From: Leptolyngbya sp. BC1307 | GTDB lineage: Bacteria > Cyanobacteriota > Cyanobacteriia > Phormidesmidales > Phormidesmidaceae | Direction: 5' to 3' | Assembly: GCF_002286735.1 (NCBI RefSeq) | Contig: NZ_NRTA01000006.1 | Coordinates: 1 to 64,000 of the forward strand | DNA: 64,000 nucleotides | In this document: positions 55,926 through 64,000 of the stretch, piece after piece | Position numbering within the stretch: position 1 is the stretch's first letter | Layout: each line of letters begins with the position of its first letter | Notes under the pieces: model-generated | The model's input: the letters and a program-made list of their open reading frames with translations, nothing else | Told to the model about the DNA's origin: nothing | Database searches by the model: none | Position numbers and translations under genes: made by a program

Positions 55926-56552
55926 GTGACCCTCGCAACTGACCGACTCATACAGCAAAAGCCGCTCAGCTTTGGCGAATTTCTTGCTCATTATGAGGGA
56001 GACAACCGCTATGAGCTGATTGATGGAGAGGTGTTTGATTTGGAACCGACTGGTCTTCATGAAGAAGTTGCTGCCTTCATCACCGCGAAGGTCTGTGTCC
56101 AGATCGACACCATAGGGTTGTCCTGGTTTGTCCTTCAGCGCGGGCTGTTGCGCCCCTCTAACGCTAGCATGACAGCTTTCCGACCTGATGTTGCAGTGGT
56201 TGACCGAGACCAGCTTGTCAAAGAACCGTTCTGGTCTGAACAATCAATCTTGACACTGGGAAATTCTATTAAATTTGTGGCGGAAGTTGTCAGTAGCAAT
56301 TGGCAAAATGACTATGCCCGTAAGGTTGAAGACTACGCAGCTTTAGGTATTCCCGAATATTGGATTGCAGACTATGCAGCATTAGGGGGCACCCGGCACA
56401 TTGGGAAGCCCAAACAGCCCACACTCTCTGTCTGTACGTTAGTAGATGGAGACTATGAAATTCAGCAGCTTCGAGGCAGTCAAACGATTGCTTCTCCTAC
56501 TTTCCCAGAATTGAGAGTGACGGCTGAACAAGTTCTTAAAGCAGGTGGATAG
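55926..56552 (+). CDS. Uma2 family endonuclease-like protein (DUF820)
   Basis: The ~208-residue protein has a PD-(D/E)xK core: DNRYELIDGEVFDLEPTGLH, FRPDVAVVDRD, IKFVAEVVSSNWQNDYARKV and YAALGIPEYWIADY. Uma2 proteins are abundant in cyanobacteria, mostly of unknown role. The start is chosen at the GTG at 55926, with GGAG seven bases before it; another in-frame GTG at 55896 lacks a ribosome site. Confidence 0.88.
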   Translation: MTLATDRLIQQKPLSFGEFLAHYEGDNRYELIDGEVFDLEPTGLHEEVAAFITAKVCVQIDTIGLSWFVLQRGLLRPSNASMTAFRPDVAVVDRDQLVKEPFWSEQSILTLGNSIKFVAEVVSSNWQNDYARKVEDYAALGIPEYWIADYAALGGTRHIGKPKQPTLSVCTLVDGDYEIQQLRGSQTIASPTFPELRVTAEQVLKAGG

Positions 56553-56625
56553 AATATGTCAATCAGCGATCACCGACAAGAACAGCGATTAGCCCAGTGC
56601 GGAGCCGTCTTGAAACGCTAACAAC

Positions 56626-57612
56626 CTAAAACTTTTCGGGTACGAAGTTTTGAGTGGACATGGGCGGCCTTTCGTAGTCGATATTTTCTTGCCGGGGCGG
56701 TAGCTTCATCGGTGGTGGGGTCAGATCTCCGTAGTCGATTTGGGTGAGCAGGTGATTGATACAGTTGAGACGGGCGCGCTTTTTGTCGTCTGCTTCGACG
56801 ACGTGCCAGGGCGACCGGGTGGTGTCAGTCGCCGCAAACATATCGTCTTTGGCTTTGGAGTACTCGACCCATTTAGCCCGCGCCTCTAAGTCCATGGGGC
56901 TGAGCTTCCAGCGCTTGGTCGGGTCGTTTAAGCGGTCTTGAAACCGATCTTCCTGCACGGCATCGCTGACTGAAAACCAATACTTCACCAGGATGATGCC
57001 AGAGCGCTGGAGCATATGTTCAAATTCCGGGCAGGAGCGCATAAACTCCACGTATTCCTGATGGGTACAAAAGCCCATTACTCGCTCTACCCCGGCCCGG
57101 TTGTACCAACTCCGGTCAAATAGCGCAATTTCTCCACCAGCGGGTAGCTGCGATACATAGCGCTGAAAATACCACTGGCTCTTTTCTTTTTCGGTCGGGG
57201 TACCGAGGGCCACAATCCGGCAAATACGAGGGTTCAGGCAGTCAGAAATGCGTTGAATCGTGCCGCCTTTGCCCGCTGCATCTCGCCCTTCAAACAAGAC
57301 AACAACTTTCAGTCCTTTTTCTTTGACCCAGTATTGCAGCTTAACCAGCTCTCTCTGCAGACGTTCTAGCTCTGCCTTGTAAACTTTTTTGCTAAGCTTT
57401 TTGGGTTTGTCCTGCTTGGTCTTAGTTTTTTTGGGTTGAGCCTTTTTATTCTCAGGCTGAGTGGCTTTTGGCTTGGCTTTCTTGCGCTTGCCCTGCTTTG
57501 CCTTAGCAGTTTTGGATTTGGTCTCTGACGGTGCTAGCTGGTCGGCTGTAGGAACTGCCTCGCCGTTCTGATCTGTGGCGGATGGAGCGGTACTGGGTTT
57601 CTTTTTCGCCAT
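56626..57612 (-). CDS. ppk2: polyphosphate kinase 2
   Basis: The 328-residue protein opens with a long Lys/Pro/Ala-rich disordered tail (about 75 residues of KKAKPKATQPENKKAQ type), then a full PPK2 domain. The domain has Walker A VVLFEGRDAAGKGGTIQRIS near 104, LGTPTEKEKSQWYFQRY, Walker B LFDRSWYNRAGVERVMGF and the lid helices LNDPTKRWKLSPMDLEARAK. PPK2 moves phosphate between polyphosphate and nucleotides (usually making GTP or ATP from polyP). The tail is unusual in length and may bind polyphosphate, which is inference. Confidence 0.93.
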   Translation of the reverse strand: MAKKKPSTAPSATDQNGEAVPTADQLAPSETKSKTAKAKQGKRKKAKPKATQPENKKAQPKKTKTKQDKPKKLSKKVYKAELERLQRELVKLQYWVKEKGLKVVVLFEGRDAAGKGGTIQRISDCLNPRICRIVALGTPTEKEKSQWYFQRYVSQLPAGGEIALFDRSWYNRAGVERVMGFCTHQEYVEFMRSCPEFEHMLQRSGIILVKYWFSVSDAVQEDRFQDRLNDPTKRWKLSPMDLEARAKWVEYSKAKDDMFAATDTTRSPWHVVEADDKKRARLNCINHLLTQIDYGDLTPPPMKLPPRQENIDYERPPMSTQNFVPEKF

Positions 57613-57786
57613 GAGTGTAGATTCCTTAATGCGACTAAGTTCACAACCTTTGCTTTACCCTCTCTTAACGTTAGCAGGCGACTGGCGACCTTTCGGCAAC
57701 TTCGCATACCGTTTTATTCAAGAGAGCCTGTCAGTAGTCGGGGGCAGTAGATTTTATGATGGGTGAGTTGATGATAGGCAAAACTC

Positions 57787-58662
57787 ATGCAGGTTGGAAT
57801 ATTAGGGACAGGGCTGATGGGTGCGCCGATGGCTTTACAGCTGCACCAGGCGGGCTTTGAAGTGACGGCCTGGAACCGGACGCCTGAGAAGCTCGCGCCC
57901 TTACAGCAGGCAGGCATGACGACGGTCGGGTCGGCGGCAGAGGCGATTGCGTCCTCCCCAGTTACCATCACCATGCTAAGCGATGCCGCCGCTATTGAAT
58001 CGGCTGTACTCGCTGAACCCGCCGCGCTAGAAGGCCGTACTATCCTGCAAATGGGCACGATTGCCCCGGCAGAAAGCCGTGAGCTAGATCAAAAAATTCG
58101 AGCAGCGGGCGGGGAATATCTGGAAGCACCGGTACTCGGCAGCATTCCTCAGGTGAAAGCGGGTTCGCTGATCGTGATGGTAGGGTCAACGACTGAGCAG
58201 TACGACCAGTGGCTACCCGTACTGAAGTGCTTCGGGCCAGCGCCTCAATGGATGGGCGCAGTGGGGACGGCAGCCGCCACTAAGCTGGCGATGAATCAGC
58301 TGATCGGCACGCTAACGGCAGCATTTTCGATGAGTCTGAGCCTGGTTCAGCAGGAGGGGCTAGACATTGATAAGTTTATGGACATCGTGCGGGAGAGTGC
58401 GCTGTACGCGCCGACCTTTGACAAAAAGCTAGCGCGGATGTGCGATCGCAATTTCACCAATCCTAACTTTCCCACCAAGCATTTGCTCAAAGACATGAAC
58501 CTGTTTGTCAAAGCGGCCCAAGATCAGGGGATTGACGCGACAGTAGCAGCAGGGGTGAGTCAGATGGCAGAAAGCGCGATCGCTCAGGGCTTAGCCGACC
58601 AGGACTATTCGGCTATCTATAGCGCGGTCAATCCTCCATCGGATCAACCTGAATCGACCTGA
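57787..58662 (+). CDS. 3-hydroxyisobutyrate dehydrogenase-family oxidoreductase
   Basis: The 291-residue protein has the Rossmann start VGILGTGLMGAPMALQLHQA, WNRTPEKL, EYLEAPVLGSIPQVKAGSLI and the catalytic lysine block AATKLAMNQLIGTLTAAFSM. The family reduces or oxidises short beta-hydroxyacids and semialdehydes (for example glyoxylate or succinic semialdehyde reductases). The substrate cannot be decided from sequence. The gene end overlaps the caspase-EAL gene by 35 bases (convergent). Confidence 0.92.
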   Translation: MQVGILGTGLMGAPMALQLHQAGFEVTAWNRTPEKLAPLQQAGMTTVGSAAEAIASSPVTITMLSDAAAIESAVLAEPAALEGRTILQMGTIAPAESRELDQKIRAAGGEYLEAPVLGSIPQVKAGSLIVMVGSTTEQYDQWLPVLKCFGPAPQWMGAVGTAAATKLAMNQLIGTLTAAFSMSLSLVQQEGLDIDKFMDIVRESALYAPTFDKKLARMCDRNFTNPNFPTKHLLKDMNLFVKAAQDQGIDATVAAGVSQMAESAIAQGLADQDYSAIYSAVNPPSDQPEST

Positions 58663-60949
58663 TTAGAAATTTCCGCTTTTCTGAGGTCAGCCGGTATATT
58701 TTGGGTTCGGCTTTGCCGATGATATATCCCTGCGCATAGGCCACCCCTAGCTTATGCAGTTGGTGCAGTGTGATCGGTGACTGTTCATCTAGCCCTTCGA
58801 CAACGATTTTTGCCAGATGGAGTTCGCTAGATTTGGTCACTATTTCGCGCACAAAGCGAATGATGATTTCGGCTTGCTGCTGATGTAAAATTTCTCGGTC
58901 AATTTTGACATGGGGCGGCCTGAGCCCGGCTAGCCGTGAGACGGATGCATAGCCAACGCCGAAATCATCAATGCCAAACTGAATTCTCAGCTCCCGAACA
59001 TACTGTATGAGCTTTGCTTTAAAGGCTTCGAGCGGAAACTTTAAGCGAACACCATCCTGATAGGCTGGCAGGTCAGCTTTTTCGGAAATCTCTAAAACTA
59101 GACTGTCAGATGGCAGCAGCGTATAGCCGTCTCTATCGGGCGTGGTAATTTCACGAACGGCCTTAAAATAGGCCGGTCGCATCAGTGATTCTGGATAGAC
59201 ATTGACCGACAGCGGGATGATCTCATTGACTCTTCTATTCCGGCGGGCATTGAGACCGGCCTGACGATAGCTCGTAGCCGCTAGCTTGAGCAGTTGCATA
59301 TCTAGCTGAACGATAAACCGACTGCCCCACAGCTCTGCGGCTTCAAAGAGATCAACCGGGGCTCTCAGGCTGAGCGGATCTCTTGCCAAAGCTTCCCAGC
59401 CAGTAATGGCAACTTTTCTCAGGTCAAGAATAGGTTCAAAATAGATGACTATTTGGGAGAGGCGATCGCAAAAAAGCTCAAATCTGCGGTTATAAAACGA
59501 AAGCGGTAAAAATCCGTGATCACGCTTAAGGTCATCTAGAATGCTCGCTTCTACCCTTGAAGGCTGCCAGTGAGGATAGGCATGAAAGCACTGAGCGGCG
59601 CTATAGAAACTGGTGATAATTTTCGTACAGGCATCGTTCAAATAGTGGGAATCTTTTGACAAGCCGCAAACGCCTATGAATTCGGGATCATCCGACGAAT
59701 CTAGAGGAATTAGGATAAATGCTTTGGCCGCCTCTGTTGTTTCGTCATAGACTATACGGTATGTGCCGTGATGACCAGCCATAAAAACAGATTCGCTAGC
59801 AATACTCGCGAGCACTTCGGCTTTGAGCATTTCGGTATAGTCACCGCTGTCTATCTCCCTGCTTAATCTACTTTGCGCTTTGAGCTGCCAGCTATTTTGC
59901 CCCTCAGATTGGCTCATTAAAAAGACCCAATCTGCATTGGAAGCCAGCCGAATTAGCTCAAGCGTATCGCCTGTTGTCACAGCGCTAGAAACGTCGCCAG
60001 ATCGACTGTGAGAAAAACAATAATTCTTAAGCTGTTCTATCAATCTCTCGATCAGCGGCTTGAGCGGCAGCAACAAACTAGGGATGGCATTATAAGCTGT
60101 GTCTTCTTCCGATCTACTCTCTAACAGAACCTCTCCTAGATCTATCTCTTGTTTTTTGGTATCAGGTGATTGATCGCCTTTAGCCCTCGTTTTAGATAGG
60201 ATAATTTCCCAGCCTTCATCTTCCCAGCCTTTATCTTTGACAATAACAAGTTTAGGCGTCACATCAGAAATGTCTTCCTGAACCTTTTTAGTCGCATATT
60301 CATGTAGCTCTAAAATAGAAACTTGCCCGTCTTGATTCAAGTCTCCAGCGCCTGTTTCGATACCTTCAATTAAATGGCGGGTGTAGATAGAGAGACCTGC
60401 ACGCTTATGTTCACAGGAGTACTGAGTAGCGTTAGATGACGCTAAGACAACCCTGCCCTCGGCACCGAGCTGCCCTTGCAGATCAAATGAGCCATCATCT
60501 TTCGCCTGTAGCGCCGGATCAAAGGCACCGCTAAAGCAGCAGTCTAAAATGATGGCCTGTTGCCTGGCACGGCTATAGGCCATAATCTCATGAATAAACT
60601 GCGCGGGTACTGCAGTTGACCGGCTGAGACCTCCTTTAGCATTTTTGCGAGTGATGCGAGTGGCAAAATAAAGTTGGTTTTTTTCGTCTTTAAGCCCGTG
60701 TCCAGAAAAAAACAGCAGAACGAGATCATCCTGGCTACAGCCTGTGAACAGCGTCTCGATTTCATCTTTCATCGATTGACAATCGGGATCAGCTAAGACT
60801 TTTACCTGATCAAAGCCTCCTAAGTCGGGGGCTATCAACACTCTGTACATAGCTTCCACATCGTTTGTGGCAGCAGGCAGCGGACTGAGTGCTCGGTCGT
60901 GCGCTCGGTCGTATTTACTTACCCCAATCAACAACGCTTTCTTTGCCAT
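58628..60949 (-). CDS. caspase-like (C14) peptidase fused to EAL phosphodiesterase
   Basis: The ~773-residue protein starts MAKKALLIGVSKYDRAHDRA. The caspase-like domain (1-220) has His in LLFFSGHGLKDEKNQLYF near 81, Cys in AIILDCCFSGAFDPAL near 136, and an EF-hand-type loop DLNQDGQVSILE near 205. A GAF-like region (about 300-460) follows. The C-terminal EAL domain has GWEALAR near 516, LSVNVYPE, VLEISEKAD, IDDFGVGYASVSR near 659, KIDREI, VVEGLDE and AQGYIIG, so the residues needed for c-di-GMP cleavage are present. This is a rare pairing of a protease with c-di-GMP signalling. The ATG at 60949 is preferred over an in-frame start at 60970. Confidence 0.88.
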   Translation of the reverse strand: MAKKALLIGVSKYDRAHDRALSPLPAATNDVEAMYRVLIAPDLGGFDQVKVLADPDCQSMKDEIETLFTGCSQDDLVLLFFSGHGLKDEKNQLYFATRITRKNAKGGLSRSTAVPAQFIHEIMAYSRARQQAIILDCCFSGAFDPALQAKDDGSFDLQGQLGAEGRVVLASSNATQYSCEHKRAGLSIYTRHLIEGIETGAGDLNQDGQVSILELHEYATKKVQEDISDVTPKLVIVKDKGWEDEGWEIILSKTRAKGDQSPDTKKQEIDLGEVLLESRSEEDTAYNAIPSLLLPLKPLIERLIEQLKNYCFSHSRSGDVSSAVTTGDTLELIRLASNADWVFLMSQSEGQNSWQLKAQSRLSREIDSGDYTEMLKAEVLASIASESVFMAGHHGTYRIVYDETTEAAKAFILIPLDSSDDPEFIGVCGLSKDSHYLNDACTKIITSFYSAAQCFHAYPHWQPSRVEASILDDLKRDHGFLPLSFYNRRFELFCDRLSQIVIYFEPILDLRKVAITGWEALARDPLSLRAPVDLFEAAELWGSRFIVQLDMQLLKLAATSYRQAGLNARRNRRVNEIIPLSVNVYPESLMRPAYFKAVREITTPDRDGYTLLPSDSLVLEISEKADLPAYQDGVRLKFPLEAFKAKLIQYVRELRIQFGIDDFGVGYASVSRLAGLRPPHVKIDREILHQQQAEIIIRFVREIVTKSSELHLAKIVVEGLDEQSPITLHQLHKLGVAYAQGYIIGKAEPKIYRLTSEKRKFLIRSIQVDPMED

Positions 60950-61187
60950 CTCCGCTGACCCACCCCGCAATAAAACCCTGCGCCGCTGCGCTCTAAGGCT
61001 TTATCTTACTGGTATTCGCCTAGTCAGTGCCAGAGAGATGTGTTGCGAACATAAAGCTTTGCTAAAGAGGATCTGCTGCAAGGTGAGTTCGAACTGTGAG
61101 CCTCTGGTCACATGTTATTTTTAGCAATTTCCTATTTACCTAATTCTATTTTAGGGCCTATTTTTGGTCCATTTTTGGGGCCTATTT

Positions 61188-62261
61188 CTAGGGCTCTGGC
61201 AAAAAACGCTTCAGCAGGCTCTGCCAGTCTGACTCACTTTGCTCTTGCAAAACCTGAGCGCTAATGGTCTCTGACATAGGCGAGTCTTCGGTCATAGCAA
61301 ACACGTAGCGACGAGCCTGCAGGCCAGTAGACTGCACGGCGAGCCGGTTTTTGAAAGATTTTTTGTTGAGGTAGCGCAGCAGCGCCGCATCATAAACGAA
61401 CGCATTGAGCTGGCCTTGATCGACTGCGTTTAGCCCATCTGTTGGCGTTTTGACTGGCTGAAATGAAATCTGCTGCTGCTTTAATGCCTCAGCGGCACTA
61501 GAGCCTTCTATACTGCCGACCTTAATCACTTTGAGATCGGCAAACTGAGTGAGCTGACTGCTTTGGTCTTGCGTTAAGACCGAGGTAATAGTTGCCGTCA
61601 GGCTAGCGATAATGCCCATAGCCACGAGCATCCACAGTAGGGCGACGATTCGTCCGCCCACAGAGATCGGGGCTTTGTCTCCGTAGCCGATGGTCGTCAT
61701 GGTCACCCCAGCCCACCAAAAACTATCCCAAATGCCCGATCTTGGCTTGCTATCGAACATTTCTTCGTTAGGCCCGCGTTCAAACAGCCAAACAATGACG
61801 CCCACAATCAATAACAGTCCCGATAGCCACAGGCAAATCCAGAGAAAACGCGGCGATAGTACGGAGCCTACGGTATCCAGCAGGCTTTGCCGCCGGGTTT
61901 GGGCAATGCCTAGAGAGGAGATGTAGTAGCTCTGGGTAAAGTCAACCTGCTGCTCTGCTTCAGCCGGGTGAGGCGTCTGCCACTCATACTGAATGTCAAG
62001 TTCTTCGGCAACTTCTCGCCAGAGATGTACGCCAATGCCATCCCAATCGCTGCCGCTATCAGTGGAGGTCTCAATGGCAAAGGGCGGCGTATGGCTGACG
62101 CCCACTTTCATCCGAGTCGATGCGTCTGTCGTGGGTGCGTCTGTCGCGGGCTGGCCTACAGCAGGTAACGAGCAAGCAATCCAGCTGGCTAATAAGGTGA
62201 GGCTCCAGCAGAGGGGCTGAGCGATCGCCTTAGTAGTGGGCACTAAGCCACCAGCCGGCAC
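61188..62261 (-). CDS. GluR0-like ligand-gated ion channel
   Basis: The ~357-residue protein has a signal-like N-terminus (LCWSLTLLASWIACSLPAVG), then S1 (MKVGVSHTPPFAIETS, GIGVHLWREVAEELDIQYEW). Next come a helix, a pore loop with the K+-type filter VTMTTIGYGDKAPIS near 190, another helix, and S2 (LKVIKVGSIEGSSAAEALKQ, AFVYDAALLRYL). This is the plan of prokaryotic glutamate receptors such as GluR0. S1 seems to lack the usual stretch between the first beta-alpha unit and the xxVDFTQSYY block (about 35 residues), so ligand binding may be changed. The start is GTG (62261 or 62243), uncertain. Confidence 0.85.
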   Translation of the reverse strand: MPAGGLVPTTKAIAQPLCWSLTLLASWIACSLPAVGQPATDAPTTDASTRMKVGVSHTPPFAIETSTDSGSDWDGIGVHLWREVAEELDIQYEWQTPHPAEAEQQVDFTQSYYISSLGIAQTRRQSLLDTVGSVLSPRFLWICLWLSGLLLIVGVIVWLFERGPNEEMFDSKPRSGIWDSFWWAGVTMTTIGYGDKAPISVGGRIVALLWMLVAMGIIASLTATITSVLTQDQSSQLTQFADLKVIKVGSIEGSSAAEALKQQQISFQPVKTPTDGLNAVDQGQLNAFVYDAALLRYLNKKSFKNRLAVQSTGLQARRYVFAMTEDSPMSETISAQVLQEQSESDWQSLLKRFLPEP

Positions 62262-62532
62262 AAAGAGGGATAGTCACATAAAAGAAACACTCGAAAAGAT
62301 TTCGCTGCCTGCTGAAGCAGCCACAGGCCACAATTCATCAGACCCTATCGCCTTCTTAGCGTCAGTCGCGTCTGTAAAAAGGCCAATTGCCACAAGACCC
62401 TTTTACGACGCTTTAGGCCGCTAGCGTTGGGGCATGACTTTGGAGAGAACGGTGCTGGCAGACCAGTGCTATACACTTCTGTCTATAGGCTTAGTGGCTT
62501 ATCCTAACCTAAAGCACGTCAGAGACTCTGTA

Positions 62533-64000
62533 ATGACTACAGTTCAGCAGTGGCACGCCCTCGATATCGACCAAGCGGTAGAAGCGCTAAGCGCCAGCCC
62601 TGAGGAGGGTCTGTCGGCGCAAGCGGCAGAGCAAAGACTCGCTGAGTATGGCACCAACGAACTCAAAGAGACCGGTGGACGCAGTCGTTGGCAGATCTTG
62701 CTTGATCAGTTCGCCGATGTCATGCTGCTGATGCTGATTGGGGTGGCAGTGGTGGCAGCGGTGCTGGATATCAGAGCAGGTGATTTTCCGAAGGATGCGA
62801 TCGCCATTACCGCCATTGTCTTGCTGAATGCGGTGCTGGGCTACTTTCAAGAAAGCCGGGCTGAGCAGGCGCTGGCAGGGCTTAAAAACTTATCGGCTCC
62901 TAGCGTACAGGCCATTCGAGACGGTCAGCGGCAGCAGGTGCCTGCCAAAGACTTAGTCCCCGGCGACGTGGTGCTATTAGAAGCTGGCGACCAGGTCGCC
63001 GCAGATGGACGGCTGCTAGAAGCGGCAAGTCTGCAAGCGCGGGAGTCGGCGCTCACAGGTGAAGCGACGGCGGTAGAAAAGCAGGCTGATACAAAGCTGT
63101 CGCCAGAGATCGATCTGGCCGACCGCAAGAATTTAGTTTTTCAAGGTACAGAGATTGTCCACGGGCGTGGCAGAATGCTGGTCACCCGCACGGGCATGAA
63201 GACTGAGATAGGGCGAATTGCCGAAATGATTCAGTCAGTATCAGTGCTGGCGACGCCTCTGCAACAGCGGCTGGCGCATCTGGGCAACACGCTGGTGATC
63301 GGGTCGCTGACGCTGGTGGCGCTGGTGGTGGTTGGCGGTTGCCTGGCACTGGGCTGGCAAGCATTTGAAGATCTGCTGACGGTATCGCTAAGTATGGCCG
63401 TAGCCGTCGTGCCAGAAGGACTGCCCGCTGTGATCACTGTGACACTGGCGATTGGCACGCAGCGCATGGTCCGGCGACACGCACTAATCCGGCGGCTACC
63501 GGCAGTAGAGACGCTGGGATCGGTAACGACGATTTGCTCAGATAAAACCGGGACGCTGACGCAAAATAAAATGGTGGTGCAGTCGGTGCATGTGCCGGGG
63601 CTGCCGTTTGAGCGCGACTTTACGGTGAGCGGTGAGGGCTATACGCCGGAGGGATCGTTTCAGCTAGGCGAAAAGTCGGTTGAGCCTTTAGAGAAGCCGA
63701 CACTGGCTATGCTGCTACTAAACTGCGCGCTGTGTAACGACGCGGCTTTGCAAACTGAAGCGGGAGAGTGGGCGATTGTCGGCGACCCCACTGAAGGGGC
63801 GCTGGTGACGCTGGCGGCTAAGGCGGGGCTAGAGAAAAAGCAGTTGGAATATGAGTTCACCCGGCAAGATGAGTTTCCGTTCTCTTCTGAACGCAAGCGG
63901 ATGAGCGTGGTGGTGACGGTGCCCGAGAGCAACCGCCTCGGCATTGAGGCAGCGGCGGTCGTTTTTGCTAAGGGATCGGCGGAGCTGCTGCTGGAGCGGT
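62533..64000 (+). CDS. Ca2+-type P-type ATPase, 5' part
   Basis: The ATG at 62533 begins [20 protein letters not shown]. Visible parts are the cation ATPase N-terminal domain, two helices ([34 protein letters not shown]) and the actuator motif [11 protein letters not shown]. Helices with [19 protein letters not shown] and the phosphorylation loop [14 protein letters not shown] near residue 337 follow, then the beginning of the nucleotide domain. PEGLP plus this N-terminus places it in the P2A (SERCA/PMR1-like) group that exports Ca2+. The frame is open to the window edge, so the C-terminal half is outside. It is divergent from the GluR0-like gene. Confidence 0.93.
   Translation, partial: MTTVQQWHALDIDQAVEALSASPEEGLSAQAAEQRLAEYGTNELKETGGRSRWQILLDQFADVMLLMLIGVAVVAAVLDIRAGDFPKDAIAITAIVLLNAVLGYFQESRAEQALAGLKNLSAPSVQAIRDGQRQQVPAKDLVPGDVVLLEAGDQVAADGRLLEAASLQARESALTGEATAVEKQADTKLSPEIDLADRKNLVFQGTEIVHGRGRMLVTRTGMKTEIGRIAEMIQSVSVLATPLQQRLAHLGNTLVIGSLTLVALVVVGGCLALGWQAFEDLLTVSLSMAVAVVPEGLPAVITVTLAIGTQRMVRRHALIRRLPAVETLGSVTTICSDKTGTLTQNKMVVQSVHVPGLPFERDFTVSGEGYTPEGSFQLGEKSVEPLEKPTLAMLLLNCALCNDAALQTEAGEWAIVGDPTEGALVTLAAKAGLEKKQLEYEFTRQDEFPFSSERKRMSVVVTVPESNRLGIEAAAVVFAKGSAELLLER

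Overview
The window is chromosomal DNA from an oxygenic phototroph, almost certainly a cyanobacterium. Evidence for this: a ChlH-type Mg-chelatase subunit, hemA, a GlpX-type FBPase/SBPase, a phylloquinone/menaquinone cluster (menA, menC, menE and a DHNA-CoA thioesterase), the AgrE/ArgZ arginine-guanidine-removing enzyme, cyanobacterial families such as DUF1823 and DUF4327, and many copies of the HIP1 octamer GCGATCGC. A Leptolyngbya/Phormidesmis-like lineage is a guess, not something the sequence proves.

Layout. 0-11.7 kb: chlH, a PIN-domain toxin/antitoxin pair, an Mrr-type restriction enzyme, a small MITE-like element, an FKBP isomerase, a phasin-like protein, prfC and purB, with two very small membrane proteins in the gaps. 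11.7-15 kb: a pentapeptide-repeat membrane protein, directly abutted by an IS4-type element with a frameshifted transposase. The element cuts into a DUF3800-like gene and is followed by a fragment of a type I methyltransferase, so this looks like an eroded defence or mobile locus. 15-19 kb: a TVP38-like membrane protein, a lipoprotein, tRNA-Gly(CCC), and an AraC regulator with azlCD (branched-chain amino acid export). 18.9-23.6 kb: a gene graveyard with a GST carrying three in-frame stops, a hybrid sensor kinase with a stop and a frameshift, a truncated cation exchanger and a truncated ISAzo13-type transposase.

23.8-33 kb: an ArnT/PMT-like glycosyltransferase, a type-2 leuA preceded by an apparent leucine leader peptide (LLLL), an exbB-exbD-exbD operon, DUF1823, birA and an M23 peptidase. 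33-43 kb: menI, menE, menC and menA, then a DUF3352 protein, glpX with a strong terminator, hemA and a zinc-ribbon membrane protein. 43-48 kb: a Roco protein (LRR-Roc-COR) with near-identical 69-bp LRR repeats, a 42-bp tandem array, and two copies of a palindromic repeat flanking a small gene. 48-58.6 kb: a SAM methyltransferase lipoprotein, isoaspartyl peptidase plus transglutaminase-like protein (operon), DUF2283, DUF4327, agrE, a flavin-type oxidase, Uma2, ppk2 and a beta-hydroxyacid dehydrogenase. 58.6-64 kb: a caspase-EAL fusion, a GluR0-like ligand-gated channel and the start of a Ca2+-type P-ATPase that runs off the window.

How the genes work together: chlH and hemA serve tetrapyrrole synthesis, the men genes make the naphthoquinone of photosystem I, glpX serves the Calvin cycle, and agrE serves arginine/cyanophycin nitrogen turnover. 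The most unusual item is the caspase-EAL fusion, which carries an EF-hand-like loop and lies beside an ion channel and a Ca2+ pump. The leuA leader peptide and the cluster of decayed genes are the next most informative. All functions are read from motifs and family knowledge; no search was run.
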